From G963692885 sp964658655 (lineage in GTDB: Bacteria; Acidobacteriota; Terriglobia; Terriglobales; Acidobacteriaceae): DNA of 64,000 nucleotides. Of this stretch, positions 17,860 to 26,919 are shown in pieces (positions within the stretch are counted from its first letter, which is position 1; every line of letters starts with the position of its first letter). The stretch lies in the NCBI GenBank assembly GCA_964658655.1, contig CAZZZL010000005.1:1-64000 (forward strand). Direction: 5' to 3'. The translations under genes were made by a program, and so were the position numbers. Below the pieces are notes generated by a model. The model searched no databases, was not told where the DNA came from, and saw only the letters and a program-made list of their open reading frames with translations.

Positions 17860-19167
17860 ATGTCAGAAGAGACGCAGCATTGGTTAGCACGGGCCGCCAG
17901 GCCACTTACGGAGCAGGTTACGCCGTCACTTTCAGAACGCGCCGCAGACGGCTGGACAACACCGCACACACCGGGTCAGGCCGGTGACCATCATCCATTG
18001 AAGGACCATGGTTCGCGGCTCCGCAAATTCCGCTTTGACCGACCGCAGCAGTATGCGGCACTGCTACTTTTCGGACTGCTGCTCCAGTGTCTTTTTGTGA
18101 TTCAGCATGCACCGTTGACGGAGAGCGATTACCAGTACGCCCGCTGCGGCCGCGAAATGTGGGAGAAGCCTTCGCCGCTTGCGGGTTACTTCACCAGCTG
18201 CGGCAATATCCACGATGGCACGCTCGCCTATCGTGCCGCTGGTCTGCCGCTGACGATCCAACGCATCGTGCTGGGACAGGGTGCGGATACGTCCACGTGG
18301 GAGATGCGGCATGAACTGAGCGCCGTTCGACTTCTGCTGCGACTTCCTTTCACCCTGGTTGCCCTGCTGCTGGGCGGCGCGCTTTGGTGGGTCACGCGGC
18401 GACTCTTCGGCAATGCCGGAGGCTACATTGCGCTGGGACTCTACTGCTTTTCGCCGTTAGTGGTGAATGCTGCGACCACTCCCGGCTCTGAAATTCTTAC
18501 AGCGCTCGGCCTGTTTGCCGCGGTGTATACGGGGATGGGTGTCGCGCATGCCATGCATGGCCCCCGTCGCAAATGGCGGCCGCGCATCATCCTGCTGACA
18601 CTGGCGTTCGGCCTGGTCGCCGCTTCGCATGTGGTGGCCGTGCTGCCGATGCTGGTGCTGGTAGCCATCTTTATGGGTTACCTCGCGGCCGGCCATCGAT
18701 CACCGTTGCCGATGATCCTGCTGCTCTGCTCCGCGGGCATGCTGTTCCTGGTCTTCGCCTCCTATGCGTTCCATCCGGATGCATTCACGTACTATTTCCG
18801 CAGCGGGGCGGGTCGTTTCACGTTCTCACTTGAACCGGCAAAAGCATTTTTCCGTGAACTGCCCAATGCGGGCATCACTATCGCCTGCGGGACGGCATTG
18901 GTCCTTTGCCTGGTGACGCGCCGTTCGCGCTACTTCGGCAATACGGCGCCATTACTCTGCGCGGTGCTCCTGCTGCCGTTTGTGCCGACCGGCGTTTTTG
19001 GTGAGCCGCGGCTGTGGGCGCTTCCCTTCCTGCTGACGTTTGCCGGTGGCGTGTTTGCCGATGTGCTGGAGACGCGGTATCGCCGACGCTATCTCTGGCT
19101 GGTTGCGGCAATTGTTCTGCTGCAGGCCGGACTTTGCCTCGTTACCCTGCCGGGACTGCTCGGCTAA
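17860..19167 (+). CDS. polytopic membrane protein, GT-C glycosyltransferase-like (GT39/83 style)
   Basis: Protein of 435 aa with about ten membrane helices beginning near residue 65. After the first helix comes an exposed acidic segment (ALTESDYQYARCG-like: LTESDYQYARCGREMW) in the position where GT-C enzymes of the PMT/ArnT group carry their catalytic Asp/Glu in loop 1. Basic segments separate later helices, and the C-terminus is hydrophobic. This topology suggests a lipid-phosphate-sugar-dependent transferase, but the identity is weaker than for classical ArnT. The start at 17860 is chosen because the upstream 33 codons lack protein character. It is followed after about 125 nt by gyrA. Confidence 0.6.
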   Translation: MSEETQHWLARAARPLTEQVTPSLSERAADGWTTPHTPGQAGDHHPLKDHGSRLRKFRFDRPQQYAALLLFGLLLQCLFVIQHAPLTESDYQYARCGREMWEKPSPLAGYFTSCGNIHDGTLAYRAAGLPLTIQRIVLGQGADTSTWEMRHELSAVRLLLRLPFTLVALLLGGALWWVTRRLFGNAGGYIALGLYCFSPLVVNAATTPGSEILTALGLFAAVYTGMGVAHAMHGPRRKWRPRIILLTLAFGLVAASHVVAVLPMLVLVAIFMGYLAAGHRSPLPMILLLCSAGMLFLVFASYAFHPDAFTYYFRSGAGRFTFSLEPAKAFFRELPNAGITIACGTALVLCLVTRRSRYFGNTAPLLCAVLLLPFVPTGVFGEPRLWALPFLLTFAGGVFADVLETRYRRRYLWLVAAIVLLQAGLCLVTLPGLLG

Positions 19168-19293
19168 CCGTTTTCTACGCAGTAACTTGATAGAATAGAA
19201 AGACGGCCAGAGCACCAATTCCAGTCATTCAGTTGCTTCCATAGCGCTGCGGAAGAATGTGCTTCAGCGCCGTGTGAGAAGTGCAAAAACCTT

Positions 19294-21966
19294 ATGGCAG
19301 ACGATCAGAATCCCGAACTACCTTTGACCCCGAATGGCGACGGCGGCGGTGCCGGTAATGGCCCGACCGGCCCAGGCGCCGCGAACATGATTTCCATCAA
19401 CATTGAAGACGAGATGCGCAATTCGTATCTTGCTTATTCGATGTCCGTGATCATTGGCCGCGCCCTGCCTGATATTCGCGATGGATTCAAGCCTGTCCAT
19501 CGGCGCGTACTGTACACGATGCACGAGATGGGCCTGCAGTTCAACAAGAAGTACACCAAGTGCGCCAAGGTTGTGGGTCAGGCGATGGGCGTGTATCACC
19601 CGCATGGCGACTCGTCGATCTACGACACCATGGTGCGCCTGGCGCAGCCATTCAGCCTGCGTTATCCCATGATTGATGGCCAGGGCAACTTCGGTTCGGT
19701 CGATGGCGATCCACCGGCGGCCATGCGTTACACCGAGTGCCGCATGATGAAGATTGCCGGTGAAATGCTGGCCGACATTGACATGGATACAGTCGATTTC
19801 ACACCGAATTACGACGAATCCACACTCGAGCCAACGGCACTGCCCGCGCGTATTCCGAACCTTATCGTCAACGGCTCAAATGGTATTGCCGTCGGCATGG
19901 CGACAAACATCCCGCCACACAATCTGACCGAAGTCATCGACGCGACGATCGCGTTGATCAACAATCCGCTTGGCGGCCTGGAAGAAGTGTTGAAGCATGT
20001 GCAGGGTCCGGATTTTCCGACGGGCGGATTCCTGTACGGTCGCGCGAATATTCCGCAGTCTTACCGCACCGGCCGCGGCCGTTTCCTGATGCGCGCCAAG
20101 GCTGCGACAGAGAAAATTTCCGGTGGCCGCGAGGCGATTATCGTCACGGAAATTCCCTACCAGGTGAACAAGAACACGCTCATCAAGCGCGTTGCCGAAC
20201 TGGTGCACGAAAAAATTGTTGACGAGATCTCTGACGTTCGCGATGAAAGCGATCGCGACGGAATGCGGATCGTAATTGAGCTCAAGCGCGGTGCGGAAGC
20301 ACAGATTGTGCTGAACCAGCTCTACAAGCACACGCAGATGCAGGAAAGCTTCTCGATGATCTTTCTTGCGGTCGTTAACGGCCAGCCGCGCGAGCTTCCG
20401 CTGCATGAGGCGATCCGCCACTTCATCGATCACCGCCTCGATGTCGTGCGCCGCCGGACTGCATTCCTGTTGCGCAAGGCACGTGAGCGCGAGCACATCC
20501 TGCTCGGCTACCAGATTGCGCTCGACCATCTCGACAGCGTCATCAAGATCATTCGCGGATCGTCTTCGCGGGCGGATGCGCGACAGAACCTGTTCCAGTA
20601 TTTCTCGGGTGCGACCATTCAGCTGCGCGGCGCGGAACTGGCGGGCGTGAAGCTCGATGCCGGCAAATATGGCATCGACATGGCGACGCAGACGACTGCG
20701 ACACTGATCCTCAGCTACCGGCAGATCGACGCCATCCTCGAACTGCAGCTCTATCGCCTTACCCAGCTTTCCATCGACGAACTGCTCAATGAACTGCGCG
20801 CAGTGCGTACGAACATTGACGAGTACGAATCCATCCTTGGCTCCGAGAAGAAGCTGCGGCAGGTCATCATCAAGGAGCTTGAAGAGGTTCGCAAGAACCA
20901 TGGCGACGCGCGCCGGACCCAGATCCTGGATGAAACGGCCGAGCTGCAGCTCGAAGACCTGATCGCCGACGAGCAGGTCGCCGTCACTGTTTCCCATTCC
21001 GGCTACCTGAAGCGGACGCCCATTTCTACTTACCGCCAGCAGCGTCGCGGCGGGACTGGCCGTCTTGGCATGAAGACGCGTGAAGAAGACTTTGTGCAGC
21101 AGCTCATCATCGCTTCAACGCATGCTTATCTCATGTGCTTCACCAACACGGGTCGCGTCTACTGGCTCAAGGTGTACGAGATTCCGGACATCGGCGCGGC
21201 GGGTAAGGGCAAGTCCATTGCCAGCCTGTTAAACCTGCAGCCGGGCGAAACGGTACGCACCATTCTCGACGTGCGTGACCTGACCGAAGAAGGCAAGTTC
21301 ATCTTCTTCGCGACACAAAAAGGTACTGTTAAACGCGTGCCTTTGAAAGATTTCTCGAACGTGATGGCACGCGGCATCATTGCCATCGGTATCGACAAGG
21401 ATGACGAACTGATCGGCGTCCGCATCACGGACGGTAACAAGCTGGTCTTCCTTGCCACGCACGAAGGCATGGCTATCCGCTTTGACGAAAATGACGTTCG
21501 CTCCATGGGCCGTCCAGCCTTCGGTGTGCGCGGCATCGATCTCGGCAAGAATGATTACGTCGTCGGCATTGCCGTTACAGAAAAAGAGCGCGTCTCCAAT
21601 GGCGATGGCGGCAACACCCCCTGCCTTATCCTCTCCGTGACCTCCATGGGCTTCGGTAAACGAACCGATGTCGACGAATACCGTCTGCAAACCCGCGGTG
21701 GTAAAGGCGTCATCAACCTGAAAACAACAGCACGCAACGGCAAAGTCAATGCCATCCTGCTGGTCGACGAGACATCGGAACTGATGGTCATCAGCCAGTA
21801 CGGCAAAATCATCCGTATCGACACCAAGACGATCCGCGCCGCCGGTCGCAGTACCCAGGGCGTCAAACTCCTCAACCTTGAAGACGAAGACAAAGTCGCC
21901 GCCGCCATGGTTATCCCACCCGAAGAAGCAAAGATCGATCACGAGTCGGGGACCCTTCTGCAGTAG
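19294..21966 (+). CDS. gyrA: DNA gyrase subunit A
   Basis: Breakage-reunion subunit of DNA gyrase, 890 aa. Catalytic Tyr136 lies in AAMRYTECR. The quinolone-determining region reads HPHGDSSIYD, so the positions equivalent to E. coli S83 and D87 are the susceptible residues Ser107 and Asp111. The GyrA-box of the C-terminal pinwheel is QRRGGTG, which supports gyrase rather than topoisomerase IV. An N-terminal Gly/Pro-rich extension of about 30 residues precedes the conserved INIEDEMRNSYLAYSMSVI start. The stop codon is immediately followed by a structured repeat module and a strong terminator. Confidence 0.98.
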   Translation: MADDQNPELPLTPNGDGGGAGNGPTGPGAANMISINIEDEMRNSYLAYSMSVIIGRALPDIRDGFKPVHRRVLYTMHEMGLQFNKKYTKCAKVVGQAMGVYHPHGDSSIYDTMVRLAQPFSLRYPMIDGQGNFGSVDGDPPAAMRYTECRMMKIAGEMLADIDMDTVDFTPNYDESTLEPTALPARIPNLIVNGSNGIAVGMATNIPPHNLTEVIDATIALINNPLGGLEEVLKHVQGPDFPTGGFLYGRANIPQSYRTGRGRFLMRAKAATEKISGGREAIIVTEIPYQVNKNTLIKRVAELVHEKIVDEISDVRDESDRDGMRIVIELKRGAEAQIVLNQLYKHTQMQESFSMIFLAVVNGQPRELPLHEAIRHFIDHRLDVVRRRTAFLLRKAREREHILLGYQIALDHLDSVIKIIRGSSSRADARQNLFQYFSGATIQLRGAELAGVKLDAGKYGIDMATQTTATLILSYRQIDAILELQLYRLTQLSIDELLNELRAVRTNIDEYESILGSEKKLRQVIIKELEEVRKNHGDARRTQILDETAELQLEDLIADEQVAVTVSHSGYLKRTPISTYRQQRRGGTGRLGMKTREEDFVQQLIIASTHAYLMCFTNTGRVYWLKVYEIPDIGAAGKGKSIASLLNLQPGETVRTILDVRDLTEEGKFIFFATQKGTVKRVPLKDFSNVMARGIIAIGIDKDDELIGVRITDGNKLVFLATHEGMAIRFDENDVRSMGRPAFGVRGIDLGKNDYVVGIAVTEKERVSNGDGGNTPCLILSVTSMGFGKRTDVDEYRLQTRGGKGVINLKTTARNGKVNAILLVDETSELMVISQYGKIIRIDTKTIRAAGRSTQGVKLLNLEDEDKVAAAMVIPPEEAKIDHESGTLLQ

Positions 21967-22053
21967 GCCTCCGGCGGGTCCTGCGCGGACAGCGGTACTC
22001 GCCGTACGGGCGCACGAAAAAGCCTCCCTCGCGCAAAGCGAGGGAGGCTTTTT
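21967..22053 (+). repeat. stop-proximal structured module, copy 1, with terminator (after gyrA)
   Basis: Begins directly at the gyrA stop codon. The order is GCCTCCGGC; stem-loop GTCC-TGCGC-GGAC (21978-21990); spacer; stem-loop CGCC-GTACG-GGCG (22000-22012); then CACGAAAAA; then an 11-bp perfect terminator stem GCCTCCCTCGC/GCGAGGGAGGC (22022-22048) with a five-T tract. Three further copies lie at 22414-22502 (minus), 50313-50400 and 53109-53198. Confidence 0.85.
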
Positions 22054-22098
22054 CGTTGCTCTCCTACGCTTATGCCCTTTTGCCCGAGTGGTGCTACA

Positions 22099-22284
22099 TC
22101 AGAAGCCTAGGACGATGCCGAATATAGCTATCCCTGCAAAAACCTTCGCCATGAAGTAAATCGTATCTCGATCTACTGTCCTGCCGCTGGCCTTCCACAC
22201 TCCAAGAGCTAGGCCAAGTCCGACGCAGTAGACCGCTGGGAAGATAATCAACAGCGGAAGAAGTTTAGTGAGCTTGGCTTCCAT
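22099..22284 (-). CDS. small two-helix membrane protein, hypothetical
   Basis: Short protein of 61 aa with two hydrophobic stretches (LLPLLIIFPAVYCVGLGLAL and FMAKVFAGIAIFGIVLGF) joined by a basic/acidic loop KASGRTVDRDTIY. This is a plausible hairpin membrane protein. The ribosome site is weak. The gene lies between two convergent structured 3' modules. No family is recognised. Confidence 0.5.
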   Translation of the reverse strand: MEAKLTKLLPLLIIFPAVYCVGLGLALGVWKASGRTVDRDTIYFMAKVFAGIAIFGIVLGF

Positions 22285-22413
22285 TCGACACCAGCAAGTT
22301 AAGGCTGATTAGTTCCACGCGGTCGTAAAGGGAAAGGTCTGCAAGAAAGAGACGGCGATGCTCCTTGTTGTGCAACGCTTCGAGCGAGCTAATCGAGCCA
22401 CCAGAAATCTCTG

Positions 22414-22502
22414 AAAGGGCCTACCTCAGCAACATCGAGGTGGGCCCTTTCGGTATGCCCGTACGGCAAGTACCGCGCCCCGCGCAGGGGCCGCCGGCGG
22501 CT
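22414..22502 (-). repeat. stop-proximal structured module, copy 2, with terminator (after rhomboid-like gene)
   Basis: Minus-strand copy starting one base after the stop codon of the gene ending at 22503. On that strand it shows GCCGCCGGC, stem-loop GCCCC-TGCGC-GGGGC (22477-22491), stem-loop TGCC-GTACG-GGCA (22456-22468), and then a long terminator hairpin pairing AAAGGGCC and ACCTC with GAGGT and GGCCCTTT (22414-22450). Compared with copy 1 both stems have changed on both sides and both loops are unchanged. Confidence 0.85.
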
Positions 22503-23309
22503 CTAGTTCCAGCGGGACTTGTCGTCTGGGTCGATGTATTTGCCGTCTTTGTCGAATTTGACGTCGCGGCCTTGTTTGCCCATGTAGACCTCGAATTTGC
22601 GCGCGGCATTGCGTCGTTTCCACCGGTAGTAGTTGTTGCGGGCGCCGAAGTATTGTTCACTGGCGGCGCCGGCGAAGCCTCGGCGGGGTGCGGCTTTGCA
22701 GTAGAGGAAGCCGAGGAGTGCGCCGGCGAGGAACGTGACGTACGTAAGCGGGGACGACCCGCTGATAAGGCTGGCGACAGCGATCAGGATGTAGATGATG
22801 ACGAGGTATTTGGCCTTGATCTGGAACAGGAAGAACATCAGGAACTGTTCTTCGCCGAAGAGGACGGCGAAGGCAGCAAGCAGTCCGAAGATACCGGCCT
22901 GCGCGCTTGTCACGGATTGCAGTGGCGACAGGTGAAAGATGCCGGTAAAGGAGAGAGCTGTGGCGATGATGCCTCCGCCGATGACGGACAGAAAATAGAT
23001 TTCGGTCAGCCATTTCGCGCCTTTTTCGGCTTCAAGGTACGAGCCGATGAACCACAGCGACAACATGTTGAACAGGATTTCAAGTATGCCGGTATGGACG
23101 AACGCGTAGGTGACAAGCTGCCATACCTGGCCGCTCACGACAAGTGCGGGCGTTAGAACAAACGAGCCCAGCAGAAAGTGAAGCGGCGCGGAGAATTTCG
23201 AGAACAGCACCAGCGCAAAGACGGCGAGGTTAGCCAGGACAAGTTTCTTGGTGACGCCGCCAAAGGTGGGAAACGACAGCATCGTAGAACCGAAGCGCGA
23301 CGGAGGCAT
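22503..23309 (-). CDS. rhomboid-family membrane protein lacking catalytic residues
   Basis: Six-helix rhomboid-fold protein of 268 aa. The loop-1/TM2 region is recognisable (LVTYAFVHTGILEILFNMLSLWFIG, with F-V-H...N-M in the usual places, split here as FVHTG and ILFNML). At the catalytic TM4 site the expected GASGAIFG reads S-A-Q-A-G-I-F-G, with Gln137 in the position of the nucleophile Ser. In TM6 the expected A-H-L-G-G-A reads T-F-L-A-G-A (192-197), so the catalytic His is also lost. It should therefore be a pseudoprotease. The hydrophilic C-terminal 60 residues are basic, then acidic. Copy 2 of the structured 3' module follows the stop. Confidence 0.82.
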   Translation of the reverse strand: MPPSRFGSTMLSFPTFGGVTKKLVLANLAVFALVLFSKFSAPLHFLLGSFVLTPALVVSGQVWQLVTYAFVHTGILEILFNMLSLWFIGSYLEAEKGAKWLTEIYFLSVIGGGIIATALSFTGIFHLSPLQSVTSAQAGIFGLLAAFAVLFGEEQFLMFFLFQIKAKYLVIIYILIAVASLISGSSPLTYVTFLAGALLGFLYCKAAPRRGFAGAASEQYFGARNNYYRWKRRNAARKFEVYMGKQGRDVKFDKDGKYIDPDDKSRWN

Positions 23310-23401
23310 AGAAGTTTATTATCGCGCCTTGGCGAGAGTTTTGCTGCGTCCCATGAAACGGGGCCAAATTGCAAGCTGCGCATCACCTGCTCCGAATTCC
23401 A

Positions 23402-24928
23402 TCAAGGCCGTGGCAGAGGCACCGGGGCGACGGCTGGACTGCAGTGTCCGGCAGCATCGCAGGCGCGTATGCCGAAGATGACATTGTCTTTCGATACCGG
23501 GATATTCACGCGAATCGCATCGGGACTCTGCGGCGCTTTCGGCGCCAATCCGGGATCGGCAAACTTTTCGGCAGGCGCAAAATACTGCCAGTCAGGTGCG
23601 CTCGTCTCCCGCCAAAGAACCTGGTAGTGCGTGCCGTCGGGCGCACCATCCGGTGCCTTCCACAGGATGCCGCTGTTGTTGTCGAGCGCTGTTGTATCGA
23701 CAGCGACCTGTTGCGGCACGCCGGGGGCGGAGGCGAGCGTTGCCAGGGTCGCGCCATTCAGACGCGCGACGTTAGCCATGTAGGGAAAATCATCGAACTG
23801 GATCAGATCGCCGTATTGGACACCGTTTTCTGTCCGCAGGTCCTGGTGCTGGTGGTTGAAATTCTCGCGCCACTCGGTAAAACGAACAGCGGTAAAACCC
23901 TGCTGATTGAAGGACGAATGGTCGCCACCGCGCAGGTAGCGGTCCAGCCGCATTTCGAGGACGGGAACAAGTGTTTTCCTGCCGAAATACGTATGGTCGA
24001 TATCGACGATCGCCCGAGCCAGTTCTCGAGAGGGCGAATCGCTCTCGAGACCTAGCATCAGCAGACGTTTGGCTTGTTCGGGCGTCGCAGTTGCTGGAAT
24101 ATTCTCGGAAAAGACACGGACTAAAGACTTGTCAGCGAGCTTGTCGCCGGGCGTTGTGTCGCCGCCCACGATGTCGTCATTCAACACGCCGGCCAGCTCC
24201 CAGCCCTCGCTCCTGGCCAGTTTGGCCAGGTGTGCCGAGCCATTCAGTCCCTGTTCCTCCCCGGCAACGGTCGCGAAGACGATGGTCGCTGGAAAGCGGT
24301 GTTTGCTCAGGACCCGGGCGCATTCGAGAGATACGGCAACGCCACTGGCATCGTCGTTCGCTCCGGGCGCCTCGGCGTGGGTGTTCATCACATCGGTCAC
24401 GCGCGAATCGTAATGGCCGGTCACCAGATACATCCGTTTTGCCTGCGCCGGGTCGCTGCCTTTCAAAATGGCGTACACATTCGTGATGGTCGTCGGTTGA
24501 ACGATGCGGGCATGGGCGCCGGTTTGCGGAGGTTCTACGAATGTATCGGTCTTGACCTCAAGGCAATCGTTGCACTGCCGGCCAATCTCCCGATACTGGT
24601 CAGCAAGCCATGCGGCGGCCGCCGTGACACCCTTCCCGGCGGGCAGGTCCTTCTCCATGCTGGAGATGGTGCTGCGGTTGCCGAAGCCGACGAGCGACTC
24701 GACGATGTGCCGCATACGGTCGGGGGAAATGTCCTTGATGGCCGCGGCGATCGCCGGATCGTCTGGCTGCGGAGCAATTGGCTTGCCTGCTGCAACGAGA
24801 TCAAGAGTCGCCGCGTCAGAATGCGCAGTGCCGGAATCTGCGGCAAGCAGGTTTCCCGCAGGTGCAGCGAGCACGAGCAGCAGGGTCGTAATCAGGCCGG
24901 GGCGTGAAAATAAATATGGGGTCCGCAT
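23402..24928 (-). CDS. secreted M28-family zinc metallopeptidase
   Basis: Exported aminopeptidase-like enzyme of 508 aa. A signal peptide occupies the first 30 residues (LITTLLLVLAAPAGNLLAA). The M28 zinc ligands and catalytic residues are seen in order: GHYDSR, GANDDASG, AGEEQGLNGS, LNDDIVGG and the distal His in GGDHSSFNQQGF. A C-terminal fibronectin-III-like part (GILWKAPDGAPDGTHYQVLW) completes the protein, as in many secreted acidobacterial M28 enzymes. The start at 24928 is preferred over GTG 24943, whose codon overlaps the likely ribosome site (aaggtg). It is divergent from the LysW-like gene. Confidence 0.9.
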   Translation of the reverse strand: MRTPYLFSRPGLITTLLLVLAAPAGNLLAADSGTAHSDAATLDLVAAGKPIAPQPDDPAIAAAIKDISPDRMRHIVESLVGFGNRSTISSMEKDLPAGKGVTAAAAWLADQYREIGRQCNDCLEVKTDTFVEPPQTGAHARIVQPTTITNVYAILKGSDPAQAKRMYLVTGHYDSRVTDVMNTHAEAPGANDDASGVAVSLECARVLSKHRFPATIVFATVAGEEQGLNGSAHLAKLARSEGWELAGVLNDDIVGGDTTPGDKLADKSLVRVFSENIPATATPEQAKRLLMLGLESDSPSRELARAIVDIDHTYFGRKTLVPVLEMRLDRYLRGGDHSSFNQQGFTAVRFTEWRENFNHQHQDLRTENGVQYGDLIQFDDFPYMANVARLNGATLATLASAPGVPQQVAVDTTALDNNSGILWKAPDGAPDGTHYQVLWRETSAPDWQYFAPAEKFADPGLAPKAPQSPDAIRVNIPVSKDNVIFGIRACDAAGHCSPAVAPVPLPRP

Positions 24929-25069
24929 AGCGTCATCAATCACCTTAGAGTAGAACCGAGGCTTGACGCATCCCGCATCTTACCGGAGCATCATTCCTAT
25001 GACGCAGGTGAACAGCACCAGGCAGCCGAGCCTCAAACCCAGCGAACGATCCGAAACAGGAGGTTTTGT

Positions 25070-25267
25070 ATGGCAGTTTGTCCGGAATGCGAGAATGCAC
25101 TCAGCGTAGATGCGAGCGAAGCCGAAGAAGGCGACGTGATCACCTGCGACGAGTGCGGCGCCGAATTCGAAATTGTAACGACCGAACCACTCGAGCTTTC
25201 CAAGGTGGAAGACGACGGGTACGAGGATGAGGACAGCAGCTCCTTTGCTGCAGAGGAAGAAGAATGA
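25070..25267 (+). CDS. LysW-like zinc-ribbon amino-group carrier protein homologue
   Basis: Acidic small protein of 65 aa. A zinc ribbon C-P-E-C (4-7) and C-D-E-C (26-29) is joined by the typical LysW stretch (SEAEEGDVITCDECGAEFEI) and followed by V-T-x-x-P-L-E-L. In true LysW/ArgW the C-terminus is EDWGE, whose terminal Glu gamma-carboxyl carries amino-acid intermediates. Here the tail is EDEDSSSFAAEEEE, still ending in Glu but without the Trp-Gly signature. A strong ribosome site (aggagg) precedes the start. It overlaps the next gene by 4 nt. No lysX/argX, lysZ or lysY neighbour is present, so the role is open; an ATP-grasp ligase lies 18 kb away. Confidence 0.8.
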   Translation: MAVCPECENALSVDASEAEEGDVITCDECGAEFEIVTTEPLELSKVEDDGYEDEDSSSFAAEEEE

Positions 25268-25695
25268 TGCAGTTGAGAAGGTTTCGCCAACGCGCGACCC
25301 TTGCAGGCCACAGTTCTACGTTTACCCGGGGACGTTTCACTTCACTCGCCCTCTACCTCCTGCTCGGGGCAGGCAGTGCATCCACTCTGCTGATGCAGCC
25401 GCCGTCGAGCCCGGGGCAGAACACTCCCGTGACGCAGCGGGTGATCCGCGGCAAGGTGTATGGGTCGGGTGACACTCCGCAGAATGGCGCGGTTGTCTAT
25501 TTGAAGAACATGAAATCCCTCGAGATCAAGACCTACATCGCGCAGGATGCGACCTACCGGTTCGGACAGCTCGGCTCGTCCGAGGATTACGAGCTCTGGG
25601 CAGAGTTTGGCGGTCATAAATCGAAGGTCAAGAACATCAGCGGCTTCGACACGAAGAAGCTGTTTGATGTTTCGCTGCATATCGAAGACAAGTAA
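25264..25695 (+). CDS. exported carboxypeptidase-regulatory-like beta-sandwich protein
   Basis: Protein of 143 aa with a basic N-terminus and a hydrophobic segment (LALYLLLGAGSASTLLM, about 29-45) acting as signal or anchor. The remainder fits a carboxypeptidase-regulatory-like domain: VIRGKVYGSGDTPQNGAVVY is the hallmark 'I.G.V......P..GA.V' strand pair, followed by QDATYRFGQL and YELWAEFGGHKS. It overlaps the LysW-like gene by 4 nt (ATGA), so both are probably translated from one message although one product is cytosolic and the other exported. Function is unknown; such domains often act in carbohydrate or envelope contacts. Confidence 0.72.
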   Translation: MMQLRRFRQRATLAGHSSTFTRGRFTSLALYLLLGAGSASTLLMQPPSSPGQNTPVTQRVIRGKVYGSGDTPQNGAVVYLKNMKSLEIKTYIAQDATYRFGQLGSSEDYELWAEFGGHKSKVKNISGFDTKKLFDVSLHIEDK

Positions 25696-25822
25696 CCCCG
25701 TCCAACAAACTGCGCAGGCTTGGTTCGCGACGCCCGCCTGGGCGACCGCCATTTCTGCCCGAAGCCCGATTCCTGCGATAATTGGGAGATTCCTGGAGAA
25801 TTATCCTGGAAAGGTGGTCGTC

Positions 25823-26758
25823 TTGTTCCGTATTCGTTTATTTACCTGCTGCCTGCTGGTCGCTGTGGCCGCGGGGTGCCGTGCCCAGGTGCCGCCTAGC
25901 TCGTCGGCCGATCGCCGGATTGAAGTGCTCGTGCGTTCGCAGTTTTCTGTGCCGCCCGATTATGAAGTCTCTCTCGGCACGAAGACCAGGAGCGATGTTC
26001 CCGATTACGACAGCCTGCCCATCACTTTCAGTCACAATGGCAAGCAAACGGTCGTCAATTTCCTCATTTCGAAAGACGGCAACACCCTCGCGCGGCTGGA
26101 AAAGTTTGACGTGAGCAAGGATCCATCGACTGCCATCAATGTGGACAAGCGGCCGGTGCGTGGTGATACAGCGGCGAAGGTCGAGATCGTCAACTTCGAT
26201 GATCTGGAATGCCCATACTGCGCGCGCATGAACAGCGAGCTGGCTACCGAGACCATGGAGCACTACAAGGGCCTGGTCAAGATCGTCTACAAGGATTACC
26301 CGCTGGTCGAAATTCATCCCTGGGCCATGCATGCTGCGGTCGACGCAAACTGTCTCGCCGACCTGAGCGCGCCAGCCTACTGGAACTATGTGGACTACGT
26401 GCACAGCCACGGCCAGGACATCAGCGGCGCACAGGCTGACCCAAAGAAATCTTTCACTGACCTGGACAACATCGCCTCTACCATCGCGACGCAGAACAAG
26501 GTCGACAAGACAACACTCACGGCCTGCCTGCAGAAGCAGGATGACTCTACTGTACAGTCGTCGATGAAGCTGGGAACAACGCTGGGCCTGGAAGGTACTC
26601 CGCAGGTATTCGTCAACGGTGAGCGGCTGCCAAGCGGGGCACGACCGGTGGAAGAATTGTGGCCGGCAATCGATCGCGCGCTCAAAGCGGAAGGCGTCCA
26701 ACCGCCTCCTGAACCGGCGACTGCGCCCGCGAAGCCGGCAGGACAGCCGGGCCACTAG
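25823..26758 (+). CDS. DsbA-like thioredoxin-fold lipoprotein or exported protein
   Basis: Predicted periplasmic disulfide-exchange protein of 311 aa. The start is taken as TTG 25823 because ggaaagg (25808-25814) is well spaced and the product then begins FRIRLFTCCLLVAVAAGCRA, a signal peptide with a possible but non-ideal lipobox ending in Cys. GTG 25814 is an alternative. A 90-residue N-terminal part precedes the DsbA/thioredoxin domain, whose active site is C-P-Y-C in DDLECPYCARMNSEL; the cis-Pro loop is in EGTPQVFVNGERL. The C-terminal 30 residues are Pro/Ala-rich. It sits between the beta-sandwich gene and a SurA-like gene, suggesting an envelope-folding locus. Confidence 0.85.
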   Translation: MFRIRLFTCCLLVAVAAGCRAQVPPSSSADRRIEVLVRSQFSVPPDYEVSLGTKTRSDVPDYDSLPITFSHNGKQTVVNFLISKDGNTLARLEKFDVSKDPSTAINVDKRPVRGDTAAKVEIVNFDDLECPYCARMNSELATETMEHYKGLVKIVYKDYPLVEIHPWAMHAAVDANCLADLSAPAYWNYVDYVHSHGQDISGAQADPKKSFTDLDNIASTIATQNKVDKTTLTACLQKQDDSTVQSSMKLGTTLGLEGTPQVFVNGERLPSGARPVEELWPAIDRALKAEGVQPPPEPATAPAKPAGQPGH

Positions 26759-26919
26759 ACTGGTTATTCGCAAAAGGCTGGACGATCCGCCAAGGACGCC
26801 GGCAGCAAGCACGACAGGCCTGCGATGAACGGATACGCGGCCGACACTTTGCACGAGGCAGGCGCAACAGTATCCTCAGCAGTACACCTCCGCCATGAGA
26901 GCGGAGAAGGAGAACACGG

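Noticed and set aside
19876..20997. Long minus-strand frame of 373 codons inside gyrA
   Set aside because: It lies entirely within gyrA and mirrors its codon pattern; no recognisable domain.
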